Shown: one piece after another, positions 41,726-52,810 of the stretch
Layout: each line of letters starts with the position of its first letter
How positions within the stretch are numbered: the stretch's first letter is position 1
Assembly (NCBI RefSeq): GCF_017310035.1
Contig: NZ_CP022296.1
Span: 3,348,001-3,412,000 of the forward strand
DNA from: Nocardioides sp. S5
Lineage (GTDB): Bacteria > Actinomycetota > Actinomycetes > Propionibacteriales > Nocardioidaceae
Direction of reading: 5' to 3'
DNA: 64,000 nucleotides
Translations under genes and position numbers: made by a program
Notes under the pieces: model-generated
Databases searched by the model: none
Seen by the model: only the letters and a program-made list of their open reading frames with translations
Told to the model about the DNA's origin: nothing

Positions 41726-42196
41726 ATGACCGACCGCCTCGCCCCCGGCGACGCCGCCCCCGACTTCACCCTGACCAGCGACACCGAGGAGGAGGTGAGC
41801 CTGTCGGGCCTGCGCGGCAAGAAGGTGATCCTCTACTTCTACCCCGCTGCGATGACCCCGGGCTGCACCAAGCAGGCCTGCGACTTCTCCGAGTCCCTCG
41901 ACTCGCTGCGCGGCGCCGGCTACGAGGTGCTCGGCGTGTCCAAGGACAAGCCGGCCAAGCTCGCGAAGTTCCGCGAGCGCGACGATCTCACCCTCACCCT
42001 GCTCTCCGACGAGGACCTCGACGTGCACCGGACCTACGGCGCCTTCGGCACCAAGAAGCTCTACGGAAAGGAGGTCGAGGGGGTCATCCGCTCGACCTTC
42101 GTGATCGACGAGGACGGCACGGTCGAGCTCGCGCAGTACAACGTCAAGGCGACCGGCCACGTCGCCAAGCTGCGCCGGGACCTAGGGTTGGACTGA
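41726..42196 (+). CDS. bcp: Thioredoxin-dependent peroxiredoxin (BCP/PrxQ)
   Basis: A 156-residue atypical 2-Cys peroxiredoxin. The peroxidatic C47 and resolving C52 are in AAMTPGCTKQACDF, and the conserved Arg is in GVIRSTFVID. It reduces hydroperoxides with thioredoxin as electron donor. ATG 41726, 6 bases after an AAGGA motif. It is divergent from the ECF importer. Confidence 0.93.
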   Translation: MTDRLAPGDAAPDFTLTSDTEEEVSLSGLRGKKVILYFYPAAMTPGCTKQACDFSESLDSLRGAGYEVLGVSKDKPAKLAKFRERDDLTLTLLSDEDLDVHRTYGAFGTKKLYGKEVEGVIRSTFVIDEDGTVELAQYNVKATGHVAKLRRDLGLD

Positions 42197-42206
42197 TCAC
42201 CAGCCA

Positions 42207-42282
42207 GCGCTCGTAGCCCAACGGCAGAGGCACCACGTTTAGGTCGTGGCCAGTGAGAGTTCGAATCTCTCCGAGCGCACCA
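42207..42282 (+). tRNA. tRNA with anticodon TAG, class I architecture (Leu by codon)
   Basis: Acceptor GCGCTCG/CGAGCGC, anticodon stem CCACG/CGTGG with 7-base loop TTTAGGT (anticodon TAG), T-arm GAGAG-TTCGAAT-CTCTC, A73 and encoded CCA. Codon CTA is leucine, but bacterial tRNA-Leu is class II with a long variable arm. Here only CCAGT (5 bases) separates the anticodon and T stems. It begins 11 bases after bcp. Confidence 0.82.
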
Positions 42283-42336
42283 CCGTTCCACCGCGAGTCC
42301 CTCCCGTGTGACGCCCGTCACCACTAGGGTCCGCGC

Positions 42337-43209
42337 ATGGACTCCGCACTGACCACCGTCGGGCTGCCCCTCGCACTGGCGATCATCATGTTCGGCCTCG
42401 GCCTCGACCTGACGGTCGCCGACTTCAAGCGGGTCGGACGTGCACCGAAGGCCGTGGCCGTCGCGCTGGCGTGCCAGGTCGTGCTGCTGCCGGCCATCTG
42501 CTTCGGGCTGGTCGTGCTCTTCGACCTGCCGGCCCTGCTGGGGATCGGCATGCTGCTCCTCGCCGCATCGCCGGGCGGCACGACCGCCAACCTCTTCAGC
42601 CACCTGTTCCGCGGCGACGTCGCGCTGAACATCACCCTGACGGCGATCAACACCGTCATCGCGGTCGTCACCCTGCCGCTGATCACCGGCCTGGCCATCG
42701 CGTTCTACGACCGCCAGGACGACGTGACGATGCCGCTGGTCGAGATCGTCAAGGTCTTCGCCCTGATCCTGCTGCCCGTCGGCATCGGGATGGTGGTCAA
42801 CAACCGAGCGCCCGACTTCGCCCGCCGCATGGACAGGCCGGTGCGGATCGGCTCGGCCGTGATCCTGGCCGTCCTCGTGCTCGGCATCCTGCTCGACCAA
42901 CGGGAGAACGTCGGCGACTACCTCGCCGACGTCGGCCTGATCACGGCGCTCTTCTGCGCGATCAGCCTCGTGGTGGGGTTCTACGTGCCCAAGGCGTTCG
43001 GCGTCACCGGCCCGCAGGCCATCGCCTCGTCGATGGAGGTGGGCGTGCACAACGCCACCCTCGCGATCTTCGTGGCGGTCGAGGTGCTCGACGAGGTCGA
43101 GATCTCGGTGCCGGCGGCGGTCTACTCGCTCGTGATGTTCCTCTTCGCGGCCCTGTGGGGCACCTGGGTCTCGCGGCAGGTGGCCGAGCGGGAGACCGCG
43201 TCAGCCTGA
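42337..43209 (+). CDS. Bile acid:sodium symporter family protein (BASS)
   Basis: A 290-residue BASS/SBF transporter with about nine TM helices and the two-Na+ site motifs LLAASPGGTTANLFSHLFRGDVALN and the C-terminal SMEVGVHNATLAIFVAVE. It imports an organic anion with sodium; the substrate is unknown. It is convergent with rdgB, with a nine-base overlap. Confidence 0.87.
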   Translation: MDSALTTVGLPLALAIIMFGLGLDLTVADFKRVGRAPKAVAVALACQVVLLPAICFGLVVLFDLPALLGIGMLLLAASPGGTTANLFSHLFRGDVALNITLTAINTVIAVVTLPLITGLAIAFYDRQDDVTMPLVEIVKVFALILLPVGIGMVVNNRAPDFARRMDRPVRIGSAVILAVLVLGILLDQRENVGDYLADVGLITALFCAISLVVGFYVPKAFGVTGPQAIASSMEVGVHNATLAIFVAVEVLDEVEISVPAAVYSLVMFLFAALWGTWVSRQVAERETASA

Positions 43210-43815
43210 GGCGAGGTCCGCGGCGACCTGCGGGGCGAGCTCGCGCAGCGCCCGCCCACGGTGGGAGATGAGGTCCTTCTCGCCGGGCCCGAGCTCGGCC
43301 GAGGTCAGCCCCTCGGCGGCGTGCTCGACGGCGACGAAGACGACGTCGTAGCCGAAGCCGCCGCTCCCCCGCACCTCGCGGATGATGTGGCCGTCCATGC
43401 GGCCCTCGACCACGCGCTCGCGCCCGTCGGGCAGCACCCAAGCGACCGCGCAGGCGAAGTGGGCGCCGCGACGCTCGTCAGCTACGTCGTGAAGCTGGTC
43501 GAGCAGCAGCTCGTTGTTGCGGGCGTCGGACTTCTCGCGTCCCGACCACCGCGCCGACAGCACGCCGGGCATCCCGTTGAGGGCGTCGACGCACAGCCCG
43601 CTGTCGTCGGCGATCGAGGGAAGCCCGGTCGCGGCGACGCCGGCGCGCGCCTTGAGCAGCGCGTTGCCCTCGAAGGTCGGCTCGTCCTCGACCGGCTCGA
43701 CGTAGCCGTCGATGTCGCCGATGCCGAGCACCTCGATGTCGGGCACGTGCTCGGCCAGGATGCGCTGCATCTCGAGGATCTTCTTCGCGTTGGCCGAGGC
43801 CAGGAAGACCTTCAT
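43201..43815 (-). CDS. rdgB: Non-canonical purine NTP pyrophosphatase (RdgB/HAM1)
   Basis: A 204-residue XTP/dITP diphosphatase: the N-terminal substrate site [62 protein letters not shown] and the C-terminal [11 protein letters not shown]. It removes deaminated purine nucleotides. ATG 43815 overlaps the rph stop by four bases, so the rph-rdgB pair is translationally coupled, as in other actinobacteria. Confidence 0.93.
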   Translation of the reverse strand: MKVFLASANAKKILEMQRILAEHVPDIEVLGIGDIDGYVEPVEDEPTFEGNALLKARAGVAATGLPSIADDSGLCVDALNGMPGVLSARWSGREKSDARNNELLLDQLHDVADERRGAHFACAVAWVLPDGRERVVEGRMDGHIIREVRGSGGFGYDVVFVAVEHAAEGLTSAELGPGEKDLISHRGRALRELAPQVAADLASG

Positions 43816-44552
43816 CGGGCGAGGGCCTCCTGCTGCATGCGGGTCAGGTCGGCGCAGCCCTTCTCGGCGAGCGCGAGCAGGGCGTCGAGCTCGGCGCGGT
43901 CGAAGGCGGCGCCCTCGGCGGTGCCCTGCACCTCGACGAACTTCCCCTCGCCGGTCATCACGACGTTCATGTCGGTCTCGGCGCGCACGTCCTCGACGTA
44001 GGGCAGGTCGAGGCGCGGCACGCCGTCGATGATCCCGACGCTGACCGCGGCGACCGATCCGGTGAGCGGCTCGCCGGTCAGCGCGCCGTTGCCCCGCAGG
44101 TGCGCGACCGCGTCCGCGAGGGCGACGTACGCCCCGGTGATGGCCGCGGTGCGGGTGCCGCCGTCGGCCTGGAGGACGTCGCAGTCGAGGACGATCGTGT
44201 TCTCGCCGAGCGCCTCGTAGTCGATGACGGCGCGCAGCGAGCGCCCGATCAGGCGCGAGATCTCGTGGGTGCGTCCGCCGACGCGACCCTTGACCGACTC
44301 CCGGTCGGAGCGGGTGTTGGTGGCGGCGGGGAGCATCGCGTACTCCGCGGTGACCCAGCCCAGGCCCGAGCCCTTGCGCCAGCGCGGCACGCCCACGGAC
44401 GCCGACGCCGCGCACAGCACCTTGGTGCCGCCGAACTCGACCAGGACCGAGCCGGCGGCGTGGTCGAGCCAGTGGCGGGTGATGGTGATCGGGCGGAGCT
44501 CGTCGTCGGACCGGCCGTCGGCGCGGGGCGCGGGGGTCGCAGCAGAAGTCAT
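43812..44552 (-). CDS. rph: Ribonuclease PH
   Basis: A 246-residue phosphate-dependent 3' exoribonuclease for tRNA end trimming, with [73 protein letters not shown] and [20 protein letters not shown]. It is full length and starts at ATG 44552. A hairpin at 44580-44613 lies upstream. Confidence 0.95.
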   Translation of the reverse strand: MTSAATPAPRADGRSDDELRPITITRHWLDHAAGSVLVEFGGTKVLCAASASVGVPRWRKGSGLGWVTAEYAMLPAATNTRSDRESVKGRVGGRTHEISRLIGRSLRAVIDYEALGENTIVLDCDVLQADGGTRTAAITGAYVALADAVAHLRGNGALTGEPLTGSVAAVSVGIIDGVPRLDLPYVEDVRAETDMNVVMTGEGKFVEVQGTAEGAAFDRAELDALLALAEKGCADLTRMQQEALAR

Positions 44553-44579
44553 GGCACGAGGGTAGAGGGCTGACAGAGC

Positions 44580-44613
44580 CGGGTCCGGTCACCCCCGTGT
44601 GTCACCGGACCCG
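44580..44613. terminator. Hairpin upstream of rph
   Basis: A 10-bp stem CGGGTCCGGT / ACCGGACCCG with a 14-base loop lies in the 214-base divergent region (44553-44766) between rph and the histidine kinase. No clear T-tract follows, so terminator or leader structure are both possible. The rest of the region shows no further recognisable element. Confidence 0.35.
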
Positions 44614-44766
44614 ACTCGATGTCCCTCCCCGGCGGTCCCGCCATCGGTGCACGGTCCCGCCCCGCGCGGCTCCCCCGCGCGGTGGTGCCCCAAGGGTGCG
44701 ACGCGTCGGCACGCCGGCGCATCGGCCCTGAGGCTCCCCGCGACCCCGACCAAAGTAGGAATCGCG

Positions 44767-45954
44767 GTGACTACGCTGTGCGCCGTGGAGCCCCGCCCCA
44801 GCCTCGCCGAGACGCAGCCCGAGCTCACGCGGGTCGGGCACGCGTGGCGCTACGCGCTGTGCCTGGCGATCTCGGCGGCGGTCTGGCAGTCGGTCGCGGC
44901 CATCGAGTGGCGTGAGCAGCGGCTGCTGTTCGTCGCCGAGCTCGTCCTGGGTGCGTGCGCCTACGTCCTGGTCCACTTCCGCCGCCGGGCCCCCGTGCCG
45001 ATCGCGCTGGCGATCGCGGCGATGAGCGCGCTCTCGGGCGTGGCGGCGGGTCCGGCGACGCTCGCCGCCGTCTCGGTCGCCACGCGCCGCGACGCCCGCC
45101 AGGTCGTGACGGTCGGTGCCGCGAACCTGGCAGCCGCGCAGACCTACACGTCCATCGCCCCCTTCGTCGACAACGACCCCGTGATCACCACGCTGGTCAA
45201 CGTCGCCGTCAACGCCGGGATGATGGGCTGGGGCCTCTACATCGGCTCGCGCCGCGAGATCATCTGGAACCTGCGCACCCGCGCCGAGCGGGCCGAGCGC
45301 GAGCAGGAGCTGCGGGTGTCCCAGGCGCGCACCACCGAGCGGACCCGCATCGCCCGCGAGATGCACGACGTGCTGGCCCACCGCATCACCCAGGTCTCGA
45401 TGCAGGCCGGCGCCCTGGCCTTCCGCGACGACCTCGACAGCGACCGGTTGCGCGACGGGCTGGCCCAGATCCAGGGCCAGGCCAACGACGCCCTCCACGA
45501 GCTGCGCGACGTGCTCGGGGTGCTGCGCGAGGACGACCCCGGCACCCCCACGGCGCGCCCGCAACCGACGTACGACGACATCGCCGCTCTCGTCGACGAG
45601 GCGCGGTCGCTCGGCCTCGACGTCGACTTCGCCGACGACCTGGACGCCACGACGCCGGTGCCCGCGGCGACGGGCCGCACGGTCTACCGCATCGTGCAGG
45701 AGGGCATCACCAACGTCCGCAAGCACGCTCCGGGCTCCGCGGTCGCGATCCGCTCGTCGGGCGACCCGCGCTCGGGCATCACCGTGACGCTCGCCAATCC
45801 GCTCGCCGAGCGGCTCCGCCCCACCGGCGCCCCGGGGGCCGGGCTGGGCCTCGTCGGGCTCCGCGAGCGCACCGAGCTGCGCGGCGGGCGGCTGGAGCAG
45901 CGCACGGAGGGGTCGGCGTTCGTGCTGGAGGCATGGCTACCGTGGTCGGCGTGA
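44767..45954 (+). CDS. Sensor histidine kinase (HisKA_3/NarL-type)
   Basis: A 395-residue membrane kinase. Four to five TM helices (residues about 26-160) are followed by a HisKA_3 dimerisation domain with phospho-acceptor H200 in IAREMHDVLAHRI and a HATPase_c domain (GRTVYRIVQEGITNVRKHAPG, GAGLGLVGLRERTELRGG). It forms a pair with the overlapping response regulator. GTG 44767 is used; a GTG at 44785 is possible. The pair is inserted in the otherwise conserved rph-to-murI order. Confidence 0.88.
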   Translation: MTTLCAVEPRPSLAETQPELTRVGHAWRYALCLAISAAVWQSVAAIEWREQRLLFVAELVLGACAYVLVHFRRRAPVPIALAIAAMSALSGVAAGPATLAAVSVATRRDARQVVTVGAANLAAAQTYTSIAPFVDNDPVITTLVNVAVNAGMMGWGLYIGSRREIIWNLRTRAERAEREQELRVSQARTTERTRIAREMHDVLAHRITQVSMQAGALAFRDDLDSDRLRDGLAQIQGQANDALHELRDVLGVLREDDPGTPTARPQPTYDDIAALVDEARSLGLDVDFADDLDATTPVPAATGRTVYRIVQEGITNVRKHAPGSAVAIRSSGDPRSGITVTLANPLAERLRPTGAPGAGLGLVGLRERTELRGGRLEQRTEGSAFVLEAWLPWSA

Positions 45955-46601
45955 TCCGCGTCCTGCTCGTCGACGACGACCCGCTCGTGCGCTCCGCCCT
46001 GTCGCTGATGCTCGGCGGCCAGTCCGACATCGACGTGGTGGGTGAGGCCCCGCACGGGGAGGCCGGCCTCGCACTCGTGGGCGAGCTCGAGCCCGACGTG
46101 GTCCTCATGGACATCCGGATGCCGGTCATGGACGGCCTCGAGGCCACGAAGGCGCTGCACGAGCGACCCTCCCCGCCGTCGGTGGTGGTGCTGACCACCT
46201 TCGACGCCGACGACCACGTCGTGCGCGCGATCGCCGCCGGCGCCGACGGCTTCCTCCTCAAGGACACCCCGCCCGCGGACATCGTCAGCGCGATCCGCAC
46301 CGTCGCCTCCGGCGACGCGATGCTCTCCCCGTCGGCCACGCGCAGCCTCGTGTCACGACTGCGGGGCATGACCGCCAACGACCGCGTCACCCACGCCGCC
46401 GACCGGCTGACCGTGCTCACCGAGCGCGAGCTCGAGGTCGCGGTCTGCGTGGGGCGCGGGCTCAGCAACTCCGAGATCGCCTCCGAGCTCTACCTCTCGA
46501 TCCCGACGGTGAAGTCCCACGTCTCGCGGCTGCTGACCAAGCTGGGCAGCACCAACCGGGTCCAGGTGGCCATGGTCGTGCACGACGCCGGGCTGGTCTG
46601 A
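45951..46601 (+). CDS. LuxR/NarL-family response regulator
   Basis: A 216-residue regulator with a receiver domain (phospho-acceptor D54 in DVVLMDIRMPVMDG, plus VLTTFDADDHV and GFLLKDTP) and a C-terminal LuxR HTH (LTERELEVAVCVGRGLSNSEIASELYLSIPTVKSHVSRLLTKL). It overlaps the kinase stop by four bases at GTG 45951; an in-frame ATG at 45933 would add six residues. Target genes are not evident. Confidence 0.88.
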   Translation: MIRVLLVDDDPLVRSALSLMLGGQSDIDVVGEAPHGEAGLALVGELEPDVVLMDIRMPVMDGLEATKALHERPSPPSVVVLTTFDADDHVVRAIAAGADGFLLKDTPPADIVSAIRTVASGDAMLSPSATRSLVSRLRGMTANDRVTHAADRLTVLTERELEVAVCVGRGLSNSEIASELYLSIPTVKSHVSRLLTKLGSTNRVQVAMVVHDAGLV

Positions 46602-46602
46602 C

Positions 46603-47373
46603 TCAGACCTCGTACGTCGCGCCGGCGCGCGCCAGCTCGACCGGCCCGGCCCACTCGGCCCGCGCCTCGGCCTCGGCGGCGGCCGGGTCGTGCCACGGCG
46701 GGACGTGGGTGAGCACGAGGCGCTCCACACCCGCGCGCGCCGCCGTACGCCCGCAGTCGGCGCCGGTCATGTGCAGGTCGGGCGGGTTGTCGTCGCCGCT
46801 GCGGAAGGACGCCTCCGCGAGCAGCAGGTGCGCCCCGGCGGCCGCCTCGTCGAGCGCCTCGCACGGGCCGGTGTCGCCGGAGTAGACGAGGGTGCGGTCG
46901 TCGGCGGTGACGGTGAGCGCGAAGGCGGCGACGGGGTGGACGACCTCGCGTGCCTCGACGCGGAAGGGCCCCAGGTCGACGGGCCCGTCGTGCTCGGTGA
47001 AGTCGAACTCCTCGGTCATGCCGGGCTCGAGCGGCAGGTCGTAGGCGCGCGCCATCCGCTCGGCCGTGCCGGCCGGGCCCCAGACCGGGATCCGCGGCTG
47101 CGGGCCGGTGGGGTGGTACTTGCGCATGACGTAGTAGCCGCAGAGGTCCAGGCAGTGGTCGGCGTGGAGGTGGCTCAGGAAGACCGCGTCGATCCCGAGC
47201 GGGTCGGCGTAGCGGTGCAGCTGGCCCAGCGCGCCGTTGCCGAGGTCGAGCAGGATCCGCCACGTGCGGGTCTCCCCCGACTCCGAGGCGTGCTCGGCCT
47301 CCACGAGGTAGCAGCTGGCGGGCGACTCGGGCCCGGGGTAGGACCCGGAGCAGCCGACGACGGTGAGCCTCAT
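46603..47373 (-). CDS. MBL-fold phosphodiesterase, Rv1339/CpdA-like
   Basis: A 256-residue metallo-beta-lactamase-fold hydrolase: [25 protein letters not shown], the metal motif [17 protein letters not shown] (HxHxDH), YSGDTGPC and LTHVPPW. It matches M. tuberculosis Rv1339, reported as an atypical cAMP phosphodiesterase, and sits in the same neighbourhood (murI upstream, rph/rdgB nearby). RNase Z-like nuclease is the older annotation. ATG at 47373 overlaps the murI stop by four bases. Confidence 0.85.
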   Translation of the reverse strand: MRLTVVGCSGSYPGPESPASCYLVEAEHASESGETRTWRILLDLGNGALGQLHRYADPLGIDAVFLSHLHADHCLDLCGYYVMRKYHPTGPQPRIPVWGPAGTAERMARAYDLPLEPGMTEEFDFTEHDGPVDLGPFRVEAREVVHPVAAFALTVTADDRTLVYSGDTGPCEALDEAAAGAHLLLAEASFRSGDDNPPDLHMTGADCGRTAARAGVERLVLTHVPPWHDPAAAEAEARAEWAGPVELARAGATYEV

Positions 47374-48182
47374 CGCACTCCTCCGGCGAACTGGGTGGCG
47401 CTGAGCAGCTCCGAGCCGAGGAAGCGCCGGCCGATGGTGGCGAAGTCCTCGGGGCTGCCGGTGGTCGAGAAGGTGTAGGCCGGCTCACCGCCCTCGCGCA
47501 TCAGGCCGGTGCGCGCGAGCATCTTGTAGACGTCCTTCGCGCACTCCTCCGCCGAGCTCACCAGGGTCACGCCGTCGCCCATGACGTAGGAGATGACGCC
47601 CGTGAGGAGGGGGTAGTGGGTGCAGCCGAGGATGAGGGTGTCGACGCCCGCGGCGGCGAGCGGGTCGAGGTAGTCGTGGGCCGCGGCGAGCAGCTCCTCG
47701 CCGCCGGTGACACCCTGCTCGACGAAGTCGACGAAGCTCGGGCAGGCCTGGATGTGCAGGTCGAGGTGGGGCGCCGCGGCGAAGGCGTCGTCGTACGCCA
47801 TCGAGCTCGCGGTCGCACGCGTGCAGATCACCCCGACGCGGTCGTTGCGCGTGGCGGCCGCGGCGCGGCGCGCGGCGGGCAGGATCACCTCGACGACCGG
47901 CACGTCGTAGCGCTCCCGCGCGTCGCGGAGCATGGCGGCGCTCGCGGAGTTGCACGCGATGACCAGCGCCTTCACGCCCTCGGCGTAGAGGTGGTCGAGG
48001 CACTCGAGGGCGTACTCGCGGACCTCGCCGATCGGCTTCTGGCCGTAGGGCTGGCGGGCGGTGTCGCCGAGGTAGACCACCGACTCGTGCGGGAGCTGGT
48101 CGATGACCGAGCGCGCGACCGTCAGGCCGCCGAAGCCGGAGTCGAAGATGCCGATCGGGGCGTCGGCGGTCAACCGCGGCAT
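47370..48182 (-). CDS. murI: Glutamate racemase
   Basis: A 270-residue racemase making D-glutamate for peptidoglycan. The two catalytic cysteines are in VIACNSASA and [10 protein letters not shown], with the N-terminal [17 protein letters not shown] and [16 protein letters not shown] 48182 chosen; an in-frame start at 48224 would add fourteen residues. It precedes the Rv1339-like gene with coupled translation. Confidence 0.94.
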   Translation of the reverse strand: MPRLTADAPIGIFDSGFGGLTVARSVIDQLPHESVVYLGDTARQPYGQKPIGEVREYALECLDHLYAEGVKALVIACNSASAAMLRDARERYDVPVVEVILPAARRAAAATRNDRVGVICTRATASSMAYDDAFAAAPHLDLHIQACPSFVDFVEQGVTGGEELLAAAHDYLDPLAAAGVDTLILGCTHYPLLTGVISYVMGDGVTLVSSAEECAKDVYKMLARTGLMREGGEPAYTFSTTGSPEDFATIGRRFLGSELLSATQFAGGVR

Positions 48183-48285
48183 GGGAGTCGGCACAGGCAG
48201 CAGGCTAGGCGCTCGCCCCGTCACCGGTCACGCCGTTGCGGGCGTCGGGCCCGTCACACCGCCCTCGTCGGGTTAGGGTCGGCGC

Positions 48286-49332
48286 GTGACCCTGCGCTCC
48301 GTGCTCGCCTCCGTCCTCGCCTGCTCCGCGGTCGGCTTCTCCCTGACCGCAGCCCCGGCCCAGGTCCCTGCCGGCGGCCCGAGCGCCGGCGCGGCGCGCG
48401 TCTCCGCCGACGACGCGGTGGAGTCGGTGCTCGCGATGACGGTCGACGGGCTCAACCCCGAGGCCCTGCGCATCCTGGGCCGCGACGGCACCCCCCACCT
48501 CCACGCGCTCATGGACGCCGGTGCCTCCACCCTGAACGCACGCACCGAGAACGAGCTCACCATCACCCTGCCCAACCACACCGGGATGGTCACCGGCCGT
48601 CGCGTCGACGCCTCGGGCGGCGGTCACGGCGTGACCTGGAACGACGACCGGCGCCGCCCCTCGACCGTCCAGGCCGCGGCCGGCAAGCGCGTGGAGTCGG
48701 TCTTCACCTCTATCCACGAGGCTGGCGGCTCGACCGCGCTCTTCGCCAGCAAGACCAAGTTCTCCCTGTGGAAGCGCAGCTGGCCGCTGAGCATCGACAC
48801 CACCCGGATCAGGCTCGACAACACCACCTTGGCCCGCTCCGTGCGGCGCGACCTGCAGCGCCGCGACCGCGTCTTCCGGTTCGTGCACTTCTCGCTGCCC
48901 GACCAGGTCGGCCACGCGCGCGGCTTCATGTCCAAGCCCTACCTGCGCGCGGTCGAGCAGGTCGACGCGCTGGTCGGCGAACTCGTCGACACGGTGGGCT
49001 CCGACCCCGGGCTCGACGGCAGCACGGCGATCATCCTCACCAGCGACCACGGCGGACTCGGCACCAGCCACTCCGACGCCCGCCGCCTGCCCAACTACCG
49101 CATCCCCTTCATGGTCGCCGGCCCGGGCGTGATGCCCGGCACCGACCTCTACGCGCTCAACCCCGACGACCTGCAGGACCCGGGCGCGCGCCGCACGAGG
49201 TACGCCGACGCGCTCCAGCCGGTCCGCAACGGCGACCTGGCCAACCTCGCGCTCGACCTGCTCGACCTCGACGCGCTGCCCGGGAGCGAGCACAACGCGA
49301 CGCTCGACCTCGACGTCACCCCCGCCGGCTAG
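48286..49332 (+). CDS. Secreted alkaline phosphatase-superfamily phosphodiesterase
   Basis: A 348-residue protein with an N-terminal Sec signal peptide (SVLASVLACSAVGFSLTAAPA) and an alkaline phosphatase/nucleotide pyrophosphatase fold: AMTVDGLNPEAL, TENELTITLPNHTGMVTG (nucleophile Thr in the NHT context), FSLPDQVGHARGFMSKPYL and LTSDHGGLGTSH. It hydrolyses a phosphoester or phosphodiester outside the cell; the substrate is unknown. GTG 48286. It is convergent with the CotH gene. Confidence 0.85.
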   Translation: MTLRSVLASVLACSAVGFSLTAAPAQVPAGGPSAGAARVSADDAVESVLAMTVDGLNPEALRILGRDGTPHLHALMDAGASTLNARTENELTITLPNHTGMVTGRRVDASGGGHGVTWNDDRRRPSTVQAAAGKRVESVFTSIHEAGGSTALFASKTKFSLWKRSWPLSIDTTRIRLDNTTLARSVRRDLQRRDRVFRFVHFSLPDQVGHARGFMSKPYLRAVEQVDALVGELVDTVGSDPGLDGSTAIILTSDHGGLGTSHSDARRLPNYRIPFMVAGPGVMPGTDLYALNPDDLQDPGARRTRYADALQPVRNGDLANLALDLLDLDALPGSEHNATLDLDVTPAG

Positions 49333-49353
49333 CTGCACCGGGAGCGGTGTGGC

Positions 49354-50898
49354 TCAGCGTGGCGCGTTGATCTTGACCCGTACGACGCGGGGCGAGCCGA
49401 CGACGAGGTCGGTCCGCGTCTCGTCGAGCCCGAGCACGATGGTCTCCGTGCGCTCCACCAGCGAGTCGGCGAGGATCTGCAGCGGGATGTAGCGGACCTT
49501 GTCGCCGGCCGCGAACTGCACGCGCCCGGGGCCGGGCTCGAAGTCCGCCCCCGAGGTCGCCGTTCCCGTCAGCACGCGGTAGTCCACCGAGAGGTCCCTC
49601 GGTGCGGGCGACTGGAGCTGCACCGGCACCCAGACCGTACGAGCGCGCTCGGGCGTCCGCATCAGGTCGGTCCCGAAGCGGACCTCGTTCCTGCTGAGCC
49701 ACCGCGACCGCACGGTCAGCCACGAGCGGAGGAACTCGATCTCGCCGGCGTGGTCGTCCGCGTGGCGGCTCCACGGCAGGTCGCTGCCGTCGGCGTGCCA
49801 CATCTGCCAGTCGGCCTGCGCCGACGGCGCCAGTGTCCGACCCGCTGCGGGCAGCTCGGCCACCACCTGCTCGACGACCGGCTTGAGGCGGGCCCAGCGA
49901 CTCTTGACCCGGGCCGAGAAGGTCGGGTCTTCGAGCATGCGGCTGATCCAGTGTCGCCCGACGCGCGTGTGCCATCCCTGCGGCTCGTCCTGCGCGCGGA
50001 AGCGGGTGCCCCCGCTCAGGTCGAAGTCCCACACGGGGCCGAAGCGGAAGCGACCGCCCGGCTTCCAGCTGAAGTGGACGCTGGACTGGAAGTTGGAGTC
50101 CTGGTTGCGGAAGAGCTCCTGGACGAGGTACCAGTCGATGACGCTCTTGACGTTGACGTGGGCCGCGTAGCCCTTCCTGCGGTCGGCGAAGCCGGGGCTG
50201 TAGAGCGCGTTCTCGAACCTGCGGACGGCGCGCCGCACCGTGCGCCGCTGCTTGCGGGTCACCTCGTCGGGGTCCTTGAACGCGACCGGGATGCCGCGCC
50301 TGGTGCGGAAGCCCGGCTCGTCGTCGCGGAGGTAGCGCTGGTTGATCTCCAGCAGGAAGCCGGAGTCGGGCAGGTCCACGCGGCCCTCGCCGACCTCCAC
50401 CTGCTCGGTGAGCAGGTAGAGACCGCGGGGCTGACCGTTGAGGACGACCTCGACGAAGCGGAACTGCGGCGTCCACTTCATCGTGGTGCGCTCGGCGATC
50501 GCGAAGGCCGCCGCGGTGCGGAGCGCACTGCGGTCGGCGTAGTTGGCGAGCAGCACCCACTCGTCGTACGGACGCTCGCCGACCAGTGCGGCGTCCTCCT
50601 CGAGCTTGAGCTTGTAGGGCTTCTTGGCCCAACCCCAGGTGGAGTTGCCGCGACCCTTGATCTCACCGACGTGCTCGACGCCGTCGAGGCTGATCGTCGC
50701 GTCGAGGTAGTCGTCCTTGCTGACCACCTCCGCAACGCCCTCGGTGGTGATGACGAGCTGAGTGGGAGGCGCCGGTGGCCACACCGACTCGGCCGCCTTC
50801 GCCTGCGCGGCAGTCGGGGCCGCGGCGACGGTGGAGGAGGGCACGAGTGGCAGCGCGAGCGCGACCACCAGTGCGACGACGGACGACGTACGGATCAT
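49354..50898 (-). CDS. Secreted CotH-family kinase with C-terminal Calx-beta domain
   Basis: A 514-residue secreted protein. The signal peptide (about 1-29) is followed by a CotH kinase domain with GRGNSTWGWAKKPYKLKL, NYADRSALRTAAAFAIAER, LTEQVEVG, NQDSNFQSS and PVWDFDLSGGTRF (the DFD-type metal site). The C-terminal region (about 420-510) has the Calx-beta signature TATSGADFEPGPGRVQFAAGD. CotH kinases phosphorylate extracellular proteins. ATG 50898 chosen over an upstream in-frame start. It converges on the secreted phosphatase-like gene, so a kinase and a phosphatase sit side by side. Confidence 0.85.
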   Translation of the reverse strand: MIRTSSVVALVVALALPLVPSSTVAAAPTAAQAKAAESVWPPAPPTQLVITTEGVAEVVSKDDYLDATISLDGVEHVGEIKGRGNSTWGWAKKPYKLKLEEDAALVGERPYDEWVLLANYADRSALRTAAAFAIAERTTMKWTPQFRFVEVVLNGQPRGLYLLTEQVEVGEGRVDLPDSGFLLEINQRYLRDDEPGFRTRRGIPVAFKDPDEVTRKQRRTVRRAVRRFENALYSPGFADRRKGYAAHVNVKSVIDWYLVQELFRNQDSNFQSSVHFSWKPGGRFRFGPVWDFDLSGGTRFRAQDEPQGWHTRVGRHWISRMLEDPTFSARVKSRWARLKPVVEQVVAELPAAGRTLAPSAQADWQMWHADGSDLPWSRHADDHAGEIEFLRSWLTVRSRWLSRNEVRFGTDLMRTPERARTVWVPVQLQSPAPRDLSVDYRVLTGTATSGADFEPGPGRVQFAAGDKVRYIPLQILADSLVERTETIVLGLDETRTDLVVGSPRVVRVKINAPR

Positions 50899-51010
50899 GC
50901 GGGGCCCCCGGGTGGAGAAAGTCGTGGAGCGTCGCACGGTACACCGCGAAGATGGCCGACTTCGTGAGAGTGGTCTCACGCGTTGCCGGGCGTCCGGCGG
51001 CGGGCTCGAC

Positions 51011-52724
<1,714 letters not shown>

Positions 52725-52810
52725 GGCTCCACCCTAGGCAGCCGACCGAAGTGCCCCGCACACGTCTCACGGCTTAGTCTTGACGTCGAGACACTGGGGG
52801 GAAAGACCGC

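Noticed and set aside
42061..43050. Minus-strand frame with RRDSNSHWPRPKRGAS, antisense to the UAG tRNA and the BASS transporter
   Set aside because: Same antisense-tRNA artefact; the rest is antisense to a well-supported transporter gene.
44553..44766. Possible small gene between rph and the histidine kinase
   Set aside because: Only arginine/proline-rich short frames with no RBS were seen; the region contains a hairpin and promoter-like space.
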